A stretch of 64,000 nucleotides of DNA from Actinoplanes italicus (GCF_003001815.1 NZ_PVMZ01000014.1:62001-126000), one strand, 5' to 3'. Shown: positions 24,939 through 32,899, numbered from the stretch's first letter. Numbers and translations are program-made. The notes: generated by a model from the sequence alone, not told the origin.

Positions 24939-25178
24939 ATGGACATGCAGTCGCTGCGTCTGATGGGCGCACACGAGATCCGCATGAGGTTCGGCGGCAT
25001 CGGCCGGCAACGGCTCCTGCTGATCACCCAACGACCCGACTTCCCCAGCCCGCTGGCTCACCTCAGCCAGGGCAAGGTCTGGCTGGCCGACCAGATCGAG
25101 GAGTGGCTCGCCGCCCATAGTTCCGAGATCGACAAGCCATCCCGCTCGAGCACCGACCGCCGACCAGACCCACGCTGA
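24939..25178 (+). CDS. small AlpA/MerR-like helix-turn-helix protein
   Basis: A 79-residue protein: LMGAHEIRMRFGGIGRQRLL, then FPSPLAHLSQGKVWLADQIE and EWLAAH. This is the usual layout of actinomycete AlpA-like DNA-binding proteins, in which a winged HTH is followed by a 'GKVW...D.EEWL' end. The start is set by the leaderless promoter before 24939; a longer frame would run into the tetR 3' end. No partner gene is adjacent. It ends 16 bases before a bidirectional terminator. Confidence 0.72.
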   Translation: MDMQSLRLMGAHEIRMRFGGIGRQRLLLITQRPDFPSPLAHLSQGKVWLADQIEEWLAAHSSEIDKPSRSSTDRRPDPR

Positions 25179-25194
25179 TCGGTCCCGCCCACTG

Positions 25195-25229
25195 AAAAGG
25201 GCCGGTCCGGAGATCCGGACCGGCCCTTT
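25195..25229. terminator. bidirectional terminator between HTH gene and pheT
   Basis: AAAGGGCCGGTCCGG pairs with CCGGACCGGCCCTTT over 15 bp around an AGAT loop. It has A-rich and T-rich flanks on both sides, so it can end transcription of the HTH gene (plus) and of the infC-pheT run (minus). Confidence 0.9.
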
Positions 25230-25238
25230 ACCAGTGCG

Positions 25239-27719
25239 TCAGGCGCCGCGCAGCGTCGCTCCGAAGCGCGAGGCGGTGACCGCGACCGCAGCATCGCGGG
25301 CAGTGATCGTCTCCTCGGACGTCAGGGTCCGGTCGGGAGCGCGGAACGTCAGCTTGTAGGCCAGCGACCGCTTGCCCTCACCGAGCTGCTCCGACTCGTA
25401 GACGTCGAACAGCGCCACCGACTCCAGAAGCGTGCCCGCGCCCTCGGCCAGTGCCGCCTGGACCTCGGCCGCGGGGACCGAACGGTCCAGGACGAGGGCC
25501 ACGTCGATCAGCGCCGGCGGGAAGGTGGAGATCGTCGGTGCGTCGACGACCGGGGCCTCCGGCAGAGCGTCCAGGTCGATCTCGGCGGCCGACGTGCGCT
25601 TCGGCAGTTCGAGGGCCGCCAGGACCGCGGGGTGCAGCTCGCCGGCGTGGCCGACCACGGTGCCGTCGATCAGGACGGCGGCACAACGGCCGGGATGCCA
25701 CGGGGCGTACTCGGCTGCCCGTACCGTCACCCGGTCCTCAGAAACGCCTGCCGCCGCGATCGCGACGCGCGCCGCCTCGATGGCGTCCGCCCACGTCGCG
25801 GCGCGACCCTGACCCCACCAGCCGGCCGGCTCGACGTCGCCGGCCAGCACGACGGCCAGGTGCCACGGCTGCTCGGGGACGATCGCGTTGGCCGCCGCCC
25901 ACTCCGCGTTCGTCGGGCGCCGGTCGACGCCCAGCTCCGGCGGCGCGGTCGAGGTCAGGTGCGGCAGGAACACCGTGCCGGCCTCGAAGAGCGCCACGTC
26001 GCGCCGGCCCCGGCCCAGGTTGCGCTTGAGCGTGCCCAGCAGCGGGCCGAGCAGGCTGGTCCGCAGCAGCGGCTCCTCCTCGGACAGCGGATTGGTGAGC
26101 CGCACCGCGCTGCGCCGCGGGTCGGCCGCCGGCAGCCCGAGGGCGTCGGCGGTGCCCGGCGAGACGAACGGGTACGACAGCACCTCGACGTAACCGTTCT
26201 CGGCGAGCGCACGACCCACCGACCGGCGCTGCCTCTGCGCCGGGGTGAGACCACGGCTGGCCCCGGCAGGCGGCAGCACGCTCGGGATCTCGTTGTAACC
26301 GCCGAGCCGCGCCACCTCCTCGATCAGGTCGATCGGGGCGACCAGGTCGGGACGCCAGGTCGGCGGCACGACGCTGAGCACCTCGTCGCCAGTGACCTCG
26401 CAGCCGATCTTGCGCAGCAGCGTGGCCACCCGCTCAGCGGTGTAGGGCAGGCCGATGAGACGGGACGCCGACTCGGAAGGCAGCGTCAGCGCGACCGGAG
26501 CCACGACGTTGTCGATGTCCAGCACGTCGGGAGAGGCGGTCCCGCCGGCGTGCTCGATGAGGATGTCGACGGCCTTCTGCAGCGCGGCGAGCGGCAGCGA
26601 CGGGTCGACGCCCCGCTCCCAGCGCTTGGCGGCCTCACTGAACAGCCGGTGACGCCGGGCGGTCCGGCCGACCATGACCGGGTCCCAGTGGGCGGCTTCG
26701 AGGAGCACGTTGACGGTGCCCTCCTGCCACTCGCTGGTCTCGCCGCCCATCACGGCGGCGAGCGAGATCGGACCGGTCTCGTCGCAGATCACCATGTCCT
26801 CGGCGTCGAGCACACGCGCGACACCGTCGAGGGTGGTCAGCTTCTCGCCGGCCCGGGCCCGCCGGACGACCAGGCCGCCGTTGAGGCGATCCAGGTCGAA
26901 GACGTGCATCGGCTGGCCGAACTCGAGCATCAGGTAGTTGGTGATGTCGACCGGCAGCGAGATGGCCCGGACGCCGGCCTGGATCAGGCGGCGCTGCATC
27001 CACTCCGGAGACTGCGCGGCCGGGTCGATGCCGCGGACCACGCGGGCCGCGAACCGGTCACAGCCGACGGTGTCCTCGATCGTGATCGGATACGGCACCT
27101 CGGCGGTCGCGCCCGGGGCGGCGAGAGCGGCCGGGTCGGTGAACGGCACGTCGAAGTACGTCGCGAGTTCCCGCGCGATGCCGCGGACGCTCATCTCGTA
27201 GCCCCGGTCCGGGGTGATCTCCACCTCGATCAGGACCTCGTCGAGGCCCACGATCGGGCGGGCGTCCACACCGGGCACCGCCGCCTCCGAAGGAGGCAGC
27301 ACGATGATGCCCGAGTGGTCACCGGACAGACCGAGCTCGGCGGCCGAGCAGATCATGCCGTTGGAGTTACGGCCGTACGTCTTCCGCGCACCGATCCTGA
27401 ATCCGCCCGGCAGCTCGCCACCGGGCAGGATGACAACGACGAGGTCGCCCTCGGCGAAGTTGCGGGCACCGCAGACGATCTCCTGCGGAGCGTCGTTGCC
27501 GACGTCCACGGTGCAGAACCGGATCGGCTTCTTGAAACCGGTGAGCTCCTCGATCGTCAGCACCCGGCCGACGACCAGGTCACCGATGACCGTGGCGGCC
27601 TGGTCGACGATCCCCTCGACCTCCATGCCGAGGTTCGTGAGCGCCGCGTCCAGTTCCGAAGCGGTGATCCCCGCGGGCAGCTCGACGTACTCGCGCAGCC
27701 ACGACAGTGACGTCTTCAT
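25239..27719 (-). CDS. pheT: phenylalanyl-tRNA synthetase beta subunit
   Basis: PheT forms the alpha2-beta2 enzyme that charges tRNA-Phe; the beta subunit binds tRNA and edits Tyr-tRNA. At 826 residues it has normal length: tRNA-binding domain (about 40-150), B3/B4 editing domain (about 200-390), B5 (about 400-470), the catalytic-like core and a C-terminal ferredoxin-fold anticodon-binding domain (about 735-826, ending near SRFGATLRGA). The start MKTSLSWLREYVELP is the family start. Four bases separate it from pheS. Confidence 0.97.
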   Translation of the reverse strand: MKTSLSWLREYVELPAGITASELDAALTNLGMEVEGIVDQAATVIGDLVVGRVLTIEELTGFKKPIRFCTVDVGNDAPQEIVCGARNFAEGDLVVVILPGGELPGGFRIGARKTYGRNSNGMICSAAELGLSGDHSGIIVLPPSEAAVPGVDARPIVGLDEVLIEVEITPDRGYEMSVRGIARELATYFDVPFTDPAALAAPGATAEVPYPITIEDTVGCDRFAARVVRGIDPAAQSPEWMQRRLIQAGVRAISLPVDITNYLMLEFGQPMHVFDLDRLNGGLVVRRARAGEKLTTLDGVARVLDAEDMVICDETGPISLAAVMGGETSEWQEGTVNVLLEAAHWDPVMVGRTARRHRLFSEAAKRWERGVDPSLPLAALQKAVDILIEHAGGTASPDVLDIDNVVAPVALTLPSESASRLIGLPYTAERVATLLRKIGCEVTGDEVLSVVPPTWRPDLVAPIDLIEEVARLGGYNEIPSVLPPAGASRGLTPAQRQRRSVGRALAENGYVEVLSYPFVSPGTADALGLPAADPRRSAVRLTNPLSEEEPLLRTSLLGPLLGTLKRNLGRGRRDVALFEAGTVFLPHLTSTAPPELGVDRRPTNAEWAAANAIVPEQPWHLAVVLAGDVEPAGWWGQGRAATWADAIEAARVAIAAAGVSEDRVTVRAAEYAPWHPGRCAAVLIDGTVVGHAGELHPAVLAALELPKRTSAAEIDLDALPEAPVVDAPTISTFPPALIDVALVLDRSVPAAEVQAALAEGAGTLLESVALFDVYESEQLGEGKRSLAYKLTFRAPDRTLTSEETITARDAAVAVTASRFGATLRGA

Positions 27720-27723
27720 CGCT

Positions 27724-28785
27724 TCAGGACTCCATTCCGAAGTTCGTGGTGAACCGCACGTCACCCTCGACCATGTCGCGCATGTCGGATACGCCGTTGC
27801 GGAACATCAGGGTCCGCTCTACACCCATGCCGAACGCGAACCCGGAGTACTTGGCCGGGTCGATGCCGCAGGCGGTGAGCACCCGCGGGTTGACCATGCC
27901 GCAGCCGCCCCACTCGACCCAGCGCGGGCCGTCGCGGTGCTGGGCGAACCAGACGTCGAACTCGGCGGACGGCTCCGTGAACGGGAAGTAGTGCGGCCGC
28001 CAGCGGGTCTTCGCGTCCGGGCCGAACATGGCCTTCGCGAAGTAGTCGAGGGTGCCGCGCAGGTGCGCCATGGTGATGCCCTCGTCGATGACCAGGCCCT
28101 CGATCTGGTGGAACACCGGGCTGTGCGTGGCGTCCAGCTCGTCGGTCCGGTAGGCGCGGCCGGGGCTGACGATGTAGATCGGCGGCTGCCGGTCGAGCAT
28201 GGTGCGCACCTGGCCGGGCGACGTGTGAGTACGCATGACCAGGCCCGGCAGGTCGACGAAGAACGTGTCGGAGGCGCCGCGGACCGGGTTGTCGGGGCCG
28301 ATGTTGAGCGCGTCGAAGTTGGCCCACTCCAGCTCCAGCTGGGGACCGTCGACGATGTCGTAGCCCATGCCGATGAACACATCGCTCATGTGCTCCATCA
28401 GCGTGGTCAGCGGGTGGCGGGCGCCGCGCGGGCGGCGGGACCACGGCAGGGTGACGTCGACCCGCTCCTCGACCAGGACGCGGGCGGCACGGTCGGCCTC
28501 GAGCTCGGCCTGGCGGGCGTCGTAGGCGGCCTGCACTGCCTGCCGGGCGACGTTGACACGCTTGCCGGCATCGGATTTCGCGGCCGGCGGCAGCGAGCCG
28601 ATCTCACGGCGGGCCAGCGACACCGGCGAGCGATCGCCCAGGTGCGCCGGCTTCAGGGCCTGCAGAGCGTCGAGGTCGGCGGCAGCGGCGAACGCCTTCT
28701 CGGCCTCCGCGACGGCGCCCTCGAGAGATTCGGGGGCCAGCAGGACGGCCTGCTTCGGATCGTACGGATCATTGCGGTAGGACAT
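27724..28785 (-). CDS. pheS: phenylalanyl-tRNA synthetase alpha subunit
   Basis: Catalytic subunit of PheRS. The 353 residues comprise an N-terminal coiled coil (about 10-105) and the class II core with motif 2 (RTHTSPGQVRTM, FHQIEGLVID) and motif 3 (GFAFGMGVERTLMFR). The Phe-binding region FTEPSAEFDVWF is intact. The ATG at 28785 follows GGGAGC. About 90 bases upstream is the promoter-like TAGACT. Confidence 0.97.
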   Translation of the reverse strand: MSYRNDPYDPKQAVLLAPESLEGAVAEAEKAFAAAADLDALQALKPAHLGDRSPVSLARREIGSLPPAAKSDAGKRVNVARQAVQAAYDARQAELEADRAARVLVEERVDVTLPWSRRPRGARHPLTTLMEHMSDVFIGMGYDIVDGPQLELEWANFDALNIGPDNPVRGASDTFFVDLPGLVMRTHTSPGQVRTMLDRQPPIYIVSPGRAYRTDELDATHSPVFHQIEGLVIDEGITMAHLRGTLDYFAKAMFGPDAKTRWRPHYFPFTEPSAEFDVWFAQHRDGPRWVEWGGCGMVNPRVLTACGIDPAKYSGFAFGMGVERTLMFRNGVSDMRDMVEGDVRFTTNFGMES

Positions 28786-28882
28786 GTTCGGGCGAGCTCC
28801 CTTGACCGGATTTGCCATCGGCAAGTCGGAACTGAGCGCACCGAGCGCAGCGAGGGCCACGAAGGGGCGACACAGCTGGAAT

Positions 28883-28888
28883 AGTCTA
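28883..28888 (-). promoter_or_regulatory. candidate -10 box for pheST
   Basis: TAGACT on the minus strand, giving a leader of about 90 bases before the pheS ATG. The 11-base string CTCCGTAGACT also occurs before def (around 49411-49421). No good -35 is seen. The leader contains a TTGCC-GAT-GGCAA hairpin. Confidence 0.4.
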
Positions 28889-28936
28889 CGGAGGCGCGGC
28901 TGGGCCGCAGCCCGCCGGTCAGGGGGTGCGCAGAAG

Positions 28937-28987
28937 TCAGATCCGGCGCCCGCAACCAGCGGGCCGCATAAACGAAAGACCTGACAT
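28937..28987 (-). CDS. possible 16-residue leader ORF upstream of pheS
   Basis: ORF reading MSGLSFMRPAGCGRRI. A TATGCT box (29000 to 28995) lies seven bases before its ATG, the layout of a leaderless transcript. It holds one TTT Phe codon, rare in this genome, and ends in a GCCCGC-TGGTT-GCGGGC hairpin. It could be a leader peptide for pheST or simply chance. Confidence 0.25.
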   Translation of the reverse strand: MSGLSFMRPAGCGRRI

Positions 28988-29003
28988 GCGGCCCAGCATA
29001 CTC

Positions 29004-29777
29004 TCAGCGCTGCGCGCGGGCCGACGCATATAGACAGACGGCGGCGGCCGCGGCGAGATTCAGGCTTTCGGCGCCACCATAGATGGGTACGCGCACCCGC
29101 CGATCCGCGGCAGCCAGCAGCTCGGACGGCAGACCGTGCGCCTCCGAGCCGAACAGCCACGCGGTCGGAAGCGCGAGCTGGCCACCGTCGAGCAGCGAGT
29201 CCACGTCGTCCTCACCGGTGCCGCTGGTGGCGAGCACCTGCAGCCCGCTGTCCTGCAACAGGTCGATGACGCTGAGCGGGGCGCGGACCACGTCGACATG
29301 GAACAGTGAGCCGGCCGACGACCGTACACACTTGCCGTTGTAAGGATCGACGGCGTCGCCGGCGAAGACGACCGCGCTCGCACCGGCCGCGTCCGCCGTA
29401 CGCAGGATGGTCCCGGCGTTGCCCGGGTCCCGGATCTCGGCGACCACCGCGACCAGCCGCGGGTTCTTGGCGAGCGCCTCGCCGATCGAGACGTCGTTCT
29501 GTTCGCAGATGGCAACCAGTCCCTGCGGGTGCACGGTCTCGGCCAGCGCGGCGAGCGCGTCGTCGGTGACCGGCGAAAGCTCAGGAGCCTGCTGGGCGAG
29601 TTCGGCGTAGCGCTCCAGCGCGGCCGGGGTGCCGAACAGCTCGATCACCGCCCCCGCGGCGAGCGCCTCGCGGACGGCCTGCGGGCCCTCGGCCAGGAAG
29701 CGGCCGGACTGGTCCCGGTCCCGGCGGCGTTGCAGGCGGCGGGCGGCGACGATGCGGGGCGTACGGGGCGTGAACAT
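29004..29777 (-). CDS. TrmH/SpoU-family RNA 2'-O-methyltransferase
   Basis: SPOUT-class methyltransferase, 257 residues, with an N-terminal L30e-like substrate-binding domain and the C-terminal knot domain (about 105-257). The three motifs are present: VAEIRDPGNAGTILRTADAA, AWLFGSEAHGLPSELL and VPIYGGAESLNLAAAAAVCL. It lies between rplT and pheS, where actinobacteria usually place an RNA methyltransferase of the TsnR type, so 23S rRNA is the likely target. The ATG at 29777 follows TGAGGAG. Confidence 0.92.
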   Translation of the reverse strand: MFTPRTPRIVAARRLQRRRDRDQSGRFLAEGPQAVREALAAGAVIELFGTPAALERYAELAQQAPELSPVTDDALAALAETVHPQGLVAICEQNDVSIGEALAKNPRLVAVVAEIRDPGNAGTILRTADAAGASAVVFAGDAVDPYNGKCVRSSAGSLFHVDVVRAPLSVIDLLQDSGLQVLATSGTGEDDVDSLLDGGQLALPTAWLFGSEAHGLPSELLAAADRRVRVPIYGGAESLNLAAAAAVCLYASARAQR

Positions 29778-29791
29778 GATCTCCTCACGAA

Positions 29792-29822
29792 GACGCCTCC
29801 CGATCATCGACCGGGAGGCGTC
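29792..29822 (-). terminator. hairpin upstream of the RNA methyltransferase gene
   Basis: GACGCCTCCCG and CGGGAGGCGTC form an 11-bp stem with a 9-base loop, between rplT and the methyltransferase start. On the plus strand it is followed by CTGAAAAG. It may be a terminator for the infC-rplT unit, or a processing site. Confidence 0.55.
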
Positions 29823-29845
29823 CTGAAAAGTGCTACGCGTTAAGT

Positions 29846-29924
29846 GAAGGTTGTTCGCGACGGCGGAGGCCGCCGTCGCCGACCTGCCCTGAGCGGAACT
29901 CAGGGCAGGTCGCGGACAACCTTC
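29846..29924 (-). ncRNA. three-way-junction RNA structure directly after rplT
   Basis: A closing stem GAAGGTTGT / ACAACCTTC (29846-29854 with 29916-29924) encloses two hairpins: CGACGGCGG-AGG-CCGCCGTCG (29858-29878) and GACCTGCCCTGAG-CGGAA-CTCAGGGCAGGTC (29881-29911). All arms are perfect, and the structure begins one base after the rplT stop. It may act as a terminator or a stability element for the ribosomal-protein mRNA. Confidence 0.6.
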
Positions 29925-29925
29925 A

Positions 29926-30318
29926 TCAGGCAGCCTGAGCGGCGGCGCCGCCGGTGCCCTCGGCCGCGACGGCCGCGCGAGCGATCTCGACGATGGCCGC
30001 GAAGGCAGCCGCGTCGTGCACCGCGAGGTCGGCCAGGATCTTGCGGTCGACCTCGACCTCGGCCAGCTTGAGGCCCTGGATCAGGCGGTTGTAGGTCATG
30101 CCGTTCGACCGGGCAGCCGCGTTGATACGGGTGATCCACAGCTGGCGGAAGTCGCCCTTGCGGTCACGGCGGTCGCGGTACGAGTACTGCATCGAGTGCA
30201 GCACCTGCTCCTTGGCCTTGCGGTACAGGCGGGAGCGCTGACCGCGGTAGCCGCTCGCGGTCTCGAGCAGGGTGCGGCGCTTCTTCTGGGCGTTTACCGC
30301 CCGCTTGACGCGTGCCAT
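29926..30318 (-). CDS. rplT: 50S ribosomal protein L20
   Basis: Ribosomal protein L20, needed for early 50S assembly. The 130 residues have the standard basic N-terminal part (MARVKRAVNAQKKRRTLLET, RLYRKAKEQVLHSMQYSYRD) and the globular part (FRQLWITRINAAARSNGMTY). The C-terminus AAEGTGGAAAQAA is an Ala-rich tail about ten residues longer than typical L20. Third gene of the infC-rpmI-rplT operon. Confidence 0.98.
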   Translation of the reverse strand: MARVKRAVNAQKKRRTLLETASGYRGQRSRLYRKAKEQVLHSMQYSYRDRRDRKGDFRQLWITRINAAARSNGMTYNRLIQGLKLAEVEVDRKILADLAVHDAAAFAAIVEIARAAVAAEGTGGAAAQAA

Positions 30319-30357
30319 TTCTAGTTACTCCTTCAGGGGAACTGGGTCAGGCTCGCG

Positions 30358-30552
30358 TCAGCGGCCCAGAAGCTTCTTCACGCGCGCGGTGTCGGCCTTG
30401 GCCACAACGACCGTGCCGGTCATCCGGCGGGTGACGTGGGAGCTCTTGTGCTCCAGCAGGTGACGCTTGCCGACCTGCTCGCGCACGATCTTTCCCTTGC
30501 CGGTGATCTTCACCCGCTTACCCATGCCGGTGTGGCTCTTCATCTTGGGCAC
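30358..30552 (-). CDS. rpmI: 50S ribosomal protein L35
   Basis: A 64-residue L35, beginning MPKMKSHTGMGKRVKITGKG and ending KKLLGR, the normal length and pattern of this basic protein. It lies between infC and rplT with spacers of 56 and 39 bases, as in most bacteria. Confidence 0.98.
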   Translation of the reverse strand: MPKMKSHTGMGKRVKITGKGKIVREQVGKRHLLEHKSSHVTRRMTGTVVVAKADTARVKKLLGR

Positions 30553-30608
30553 TTGACGCCTCTTTCTGATCTCTCCCCACGACCGGGGGGTTGCGGGGAA
30601 AAGCTTGA

Positions 30609-31241
30609 CTACTCTGCTGCGGTGGTGGTCTCGACGGGAGCGGCCTGCTCGACGTCGGCGACTTCGCCCTCACGCGGCTCACGGGCGGGCTTGGCGCCGG
30701 CGGCGACGGCGGCAACCGCAGCGGCCTTGGTGGCCCGGTGCGGAGCGAGCACCATAATCATGTTCCGGCCGTCCTGCTTCGGGCTGGCCTCGACGAAGCC
30801 GAGCTCCGAGATCTCTTCGCTGAGCCGGCGCAGGAGCCGGAAACCCAGCTCGGGACGACTCTGCTCACGACCACGGAACATGATCGTCACCTTGACCTTG
30901 TCGCCCGCCTTGAGGAACCGCACCACGTGACCCTTTTTGGTCTCGTAGTCGTGCGGGTCGATCTTCGGCCGCAGCTTCATTTCCTTGATGACGGTCTGCT
31001 GCTGGTTGCGCCGCGCTTCGCGGGCCTTGAGTGCGCTCTCGTACTTGAACTTGCCGAAGTCCATGAGCTTGCACACCGGCGGCCGCGCCATCGGAGCAAC
31101 CTCGACCAGGTCCAGGTCGACGTCCGCGGCCAGCTGAAGGGCACGCTCGAGCGGCACGATGCCGACCTGCTCACCCTCCGGACCGACCAGACGGACCTCA
31201 CGAGCCCGGATCTGTTCGTTCACGCGTGGTTCGACGCTGAT
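30609..31241 (-). CDS. infC: translation initiation factor IF-3 (probable ATC start)
   Basis: IF-3 binds the 30S subunit and checks start codons. Visible are NEQIRAREVRLVGPEGEQVG, CKLMDFGKFKYES, the linker and the C-terminal domain (VKVTIMFRGREQSRPELGF), then an acidic/Ala-rich tail. The start chosen is ATC at 31241, giving ISVEPR before VNEQIR: an AGGAGG lies four bases upstream, and the extra residues match the known IF-3 N-terminus. The GTG at 31223 has no ribosome site. A non-AUG start is the classic means of IF-3 autoregulation. Confidence 0.93.
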   Translation of the reverse strand: MSVEPRVNEQIRAREVRLVGPEGEQVGIVPLERALQLAADVDLDLVEVAPMARPPVCKLMDFGKFKYESALKAREARRNQQQTVIKEMKLRPKIDPHDYETKKGHVVRFLKAGDKVKVTIMFRGREQSRPELGFRLLRRLSEEISELGFVEASPKQDGRNMIMVLAPHRATKAAAVAAVAAGAKPAREPREGEVADVEQAAPVETTTAAE

Positions 31242-31540
31242 GGGGCCTCCTCAGTTGATACCTCACCCGGCCGGGAGGCCGGGTGCTGCCAATGTCGGTC
31301 GGCCCCGAGTGTCCCGCTGGCCGCGGGACGCCGGGAAAGTAGAAGGCCCCGCCTGCGCTCTTGAAAGAACGCATGCCGGGGCCCGCTCGACCGGTCATCG
31401 GCGCCCCAACGAGGACGCGCACCCAACAGAAGATATTCCCCTGTCAGGGAGACCGGACCCGGCCACAGTCAGTGACTCGGGTGGGAACCAGCGGGCTCCT
31501 CTTTCGCGCCCATCTCTCGAGGAGTGGGCGTGGTCGACTG
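31242..31540 (-). promoter_or_regulatory. structured leader of the infC-rpmI-rplT operon
   Basis: Three stable hairpins lie between a likely -10 (TAAGAT, near 31550) and infC: GGCCCCG/CGGGGCC with inner TGCG/CGCA (31345-31383), GTCCCGC-TGGCC-GCGGGAC (31311-31329) and CACCCGGCC-GGGA-GGCCGGGTG (31264-31285). The first is followed in the minus direction by TTCTACTTTCC, like an attenuator. L20 or IF-3 control of this leader is known in other bacteria; which applies here is not visible. Confidence 0.6.
31345..31383 (-). terminator. attenuator-like hairpin in the infC leader
   Basis: Stem of 7 + 4 bp with a small internal bulge and a CTCTTGAAAGAA loop, then pyrimidine-rich TTCTACTTTCC on the minus strand. 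It is about 100 bases before infC, so its formation would stop transcription of the operon. Confidence 0.5.
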
Positions 31541-31552
31541 ACCCCTATCTTA

Positions 31553-31999
31553 TCAGGCGTGTTGAGCAGCCGAATGAAGGGCCCGCAGGGTACGGACGCC
31601 GTCGACCGCGTAGTCCTTGTCGACCGCCTGCAGCGCGTGGATCGGCACCTGCTCGTCGTCGAGCAGCTCCAGGTGCGCCCAGGCCGAGTTCCGGTCGAAC
31701 CGGACCGCGCGGACCACCTCCCACGGCAGGTCGTAACCACCGATCACGTTCCGCACGTGCACGCCGGCGTCGTCGGCGGTCACCCGCGGCCGGCAGAACA
31801 GCAGGATGCCGAGCCCGAGCAGCACGCCCAGCCCGATCATGGCGAACTTATCGCCCGCCTGGAAGGTGGCCTTCGAGTTCTGGAAACCCTCCGAGCCGCT
31901 CAGGCCGAAGCCCATGAACGTGAACAGCAGCGCCACGCCGACGGCCAGTGGAACGGCCACCCAGCGGATCTTCTTGGGGCGGTACAGGACGGCGGTCAT
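31553..31999 (-). CDS. PH-domain (bPH) membrane protein
   Basis: A 148-residue protein with two predicted membrane helices (about 13-31, AVPLAVGVALLFTFMGFGL, and 51-68) followed by a bacterial PH-like domain: VTADDAGVHVRNVIGGYDLP and WEVVRAVRFDRNSAWAHLEL. The family occurs next to hisG in many actinomycetes. AGAGGG precedes the ATG. It lies seven bases after hisG, so it belongs to the hisE-hisG unit. Function unknown. Confidence 0.88.
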   Translation of the reverse strand: MTAVLYRPKKIRWVAVPLAVGVALLFTFMGFGLSGSEGFQNSKATFQAGDKFAMIGLGVLLGLGILLFCRPRVTADDAGVHVRNVIGGYDLPWEVVRAVRFDRNSAWAHLELLDDEQVPIHALQAVDKDYAVDGVRTLRALHSAAQHA

Positions 32000-32006
32000 G
32001 TCCCTC

Positions 32007-32849
32007 TCACAGCCTGCAGTTCGCGATGTCGGTCACCAGGATGGCACGTGCGCCCAGGTCGTACAGCTCATCCATGACACGGTGCACGTCACTGCGCTGG
32101 ACCATGGCCTCGACGGCGACCCAGCCCTCCCGGTGCAGCGGGGAGACGGTCGGCGACTCGATCCCCGGGGTCAGCCCGGTGGCCTGCTCCAGCAGGTCGG
32201 CGCGCACGTCGTACGCCAGCATGACGAAGTTTCTGGCCACCAGCACGCCGTGCAGCCTCCGCAGAAGCTGGGCCGCCAGTGCCGGCGGCTGTTCCTCACG
32301 CCCGATCAGGATGGCCGAGGACTTCATGATCGGCTCGCCGATGGTGACCAGGCCGGCCTGGCGCAGCGTCGCGCCTGTCTCCACCACGTCGGCGATCAGG
32401 TCGGCGACACCGAGCCGTACCGCGTTCTCGACCGCACCGTCGAGACGCACCACGTCCGCCTTGAGCTCGTGCTCCTCCAGGTAACGGCCGACCACCCCGG
32501 GGTAGGCGGTGGCGATGCGGCGGCCACCGATCTGACCGACGTCGGTGAGCGTGCCGTCCGGGGCCGCCCAGCGGAACGTGGCCCGGCCGAAGTTCAGGTC
32601 GAGCAGCTCGGTCGCCGGGACGCCGGAGTCGACGAGCAGATCCCGGCCGGTGATGCCGAGATCCAGATCACCGGAGCCGACGTACGTCGCGATGTCCTTC
32701 GGCCGCAGGTAGAAGAACTCGACGTTGTTGGCTTCGTCACGGCAGATCAGATCTTTGGGGTCGGTGCGCTGGCGGTACCCGGCGTCCCGCAACATCTGTG
32801 AAGCGGGTGCGGACAGGGTGCCCTTGTTCGGAATGGCGATGCGCAGCAT
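32007..32849 (-). CDS. hisG: ATP phosphoribosyltransferase (long form)
   Basis: First step of histidine synthesis: PRPP plus ATP to phosphoribosyl-ATP. At 280 residues it is the long form with a C-terminal regulatory domain (about 205-280) for histidine feedback. Catalytic parts seen are LRIAIPNKGTL, DLDLGITGRDLL and the PRPP loop region DLIADVVETGATLRQAGL. AAGGAGC lies about seven bases before the ATG. Confidence 0.97.
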   Translation of the reverse strand: MLRIAIPNKGTLSAPASQMLRDAGYRQRTDPKDLICRDEANNVEFFYLRPKDIATYVGSGDLDLGITGRDLLVDSGVPATELLDLNFGRATFRWAAPDGTLTDVGQIGGRRIATAYPGVVGRYLEEHELKADVVRLDGAVENAVRLGVADLIADVVETGATLRQAGLVTIGEPIMKSSAILIGREEQPPALAAQLLRRLHGVLVARNFVMLAYDVRADLLEQATGLTPGIESPTVSPLHREGWVAVEAMVQRSDVHRVMDELYDLGARAILVTDIANCRL

Positions 32850-32864
32850 GGACGTGCTCCTTCG

Positions 32865-32899
32865 ATCTGTGAACGGGTAGGGGATCGCCGTTCACAGAT
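32865..32899 (-). promoter_or_regulatory. 12-bp hairpin spanning the hisE stop and the hisE-hisG spacer
   Basis: ATCTGTGAACGG (32865-32876) and CCGTTCACAGAT (32888-32899) are perfect complements around an 11-base loop. The hisE TGA is inside one arm, and the hisG ribosome site begins within a few bases of the other. It may tune relative HisE and HisG output or mRNA cleavage. Confidence 0.65.
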
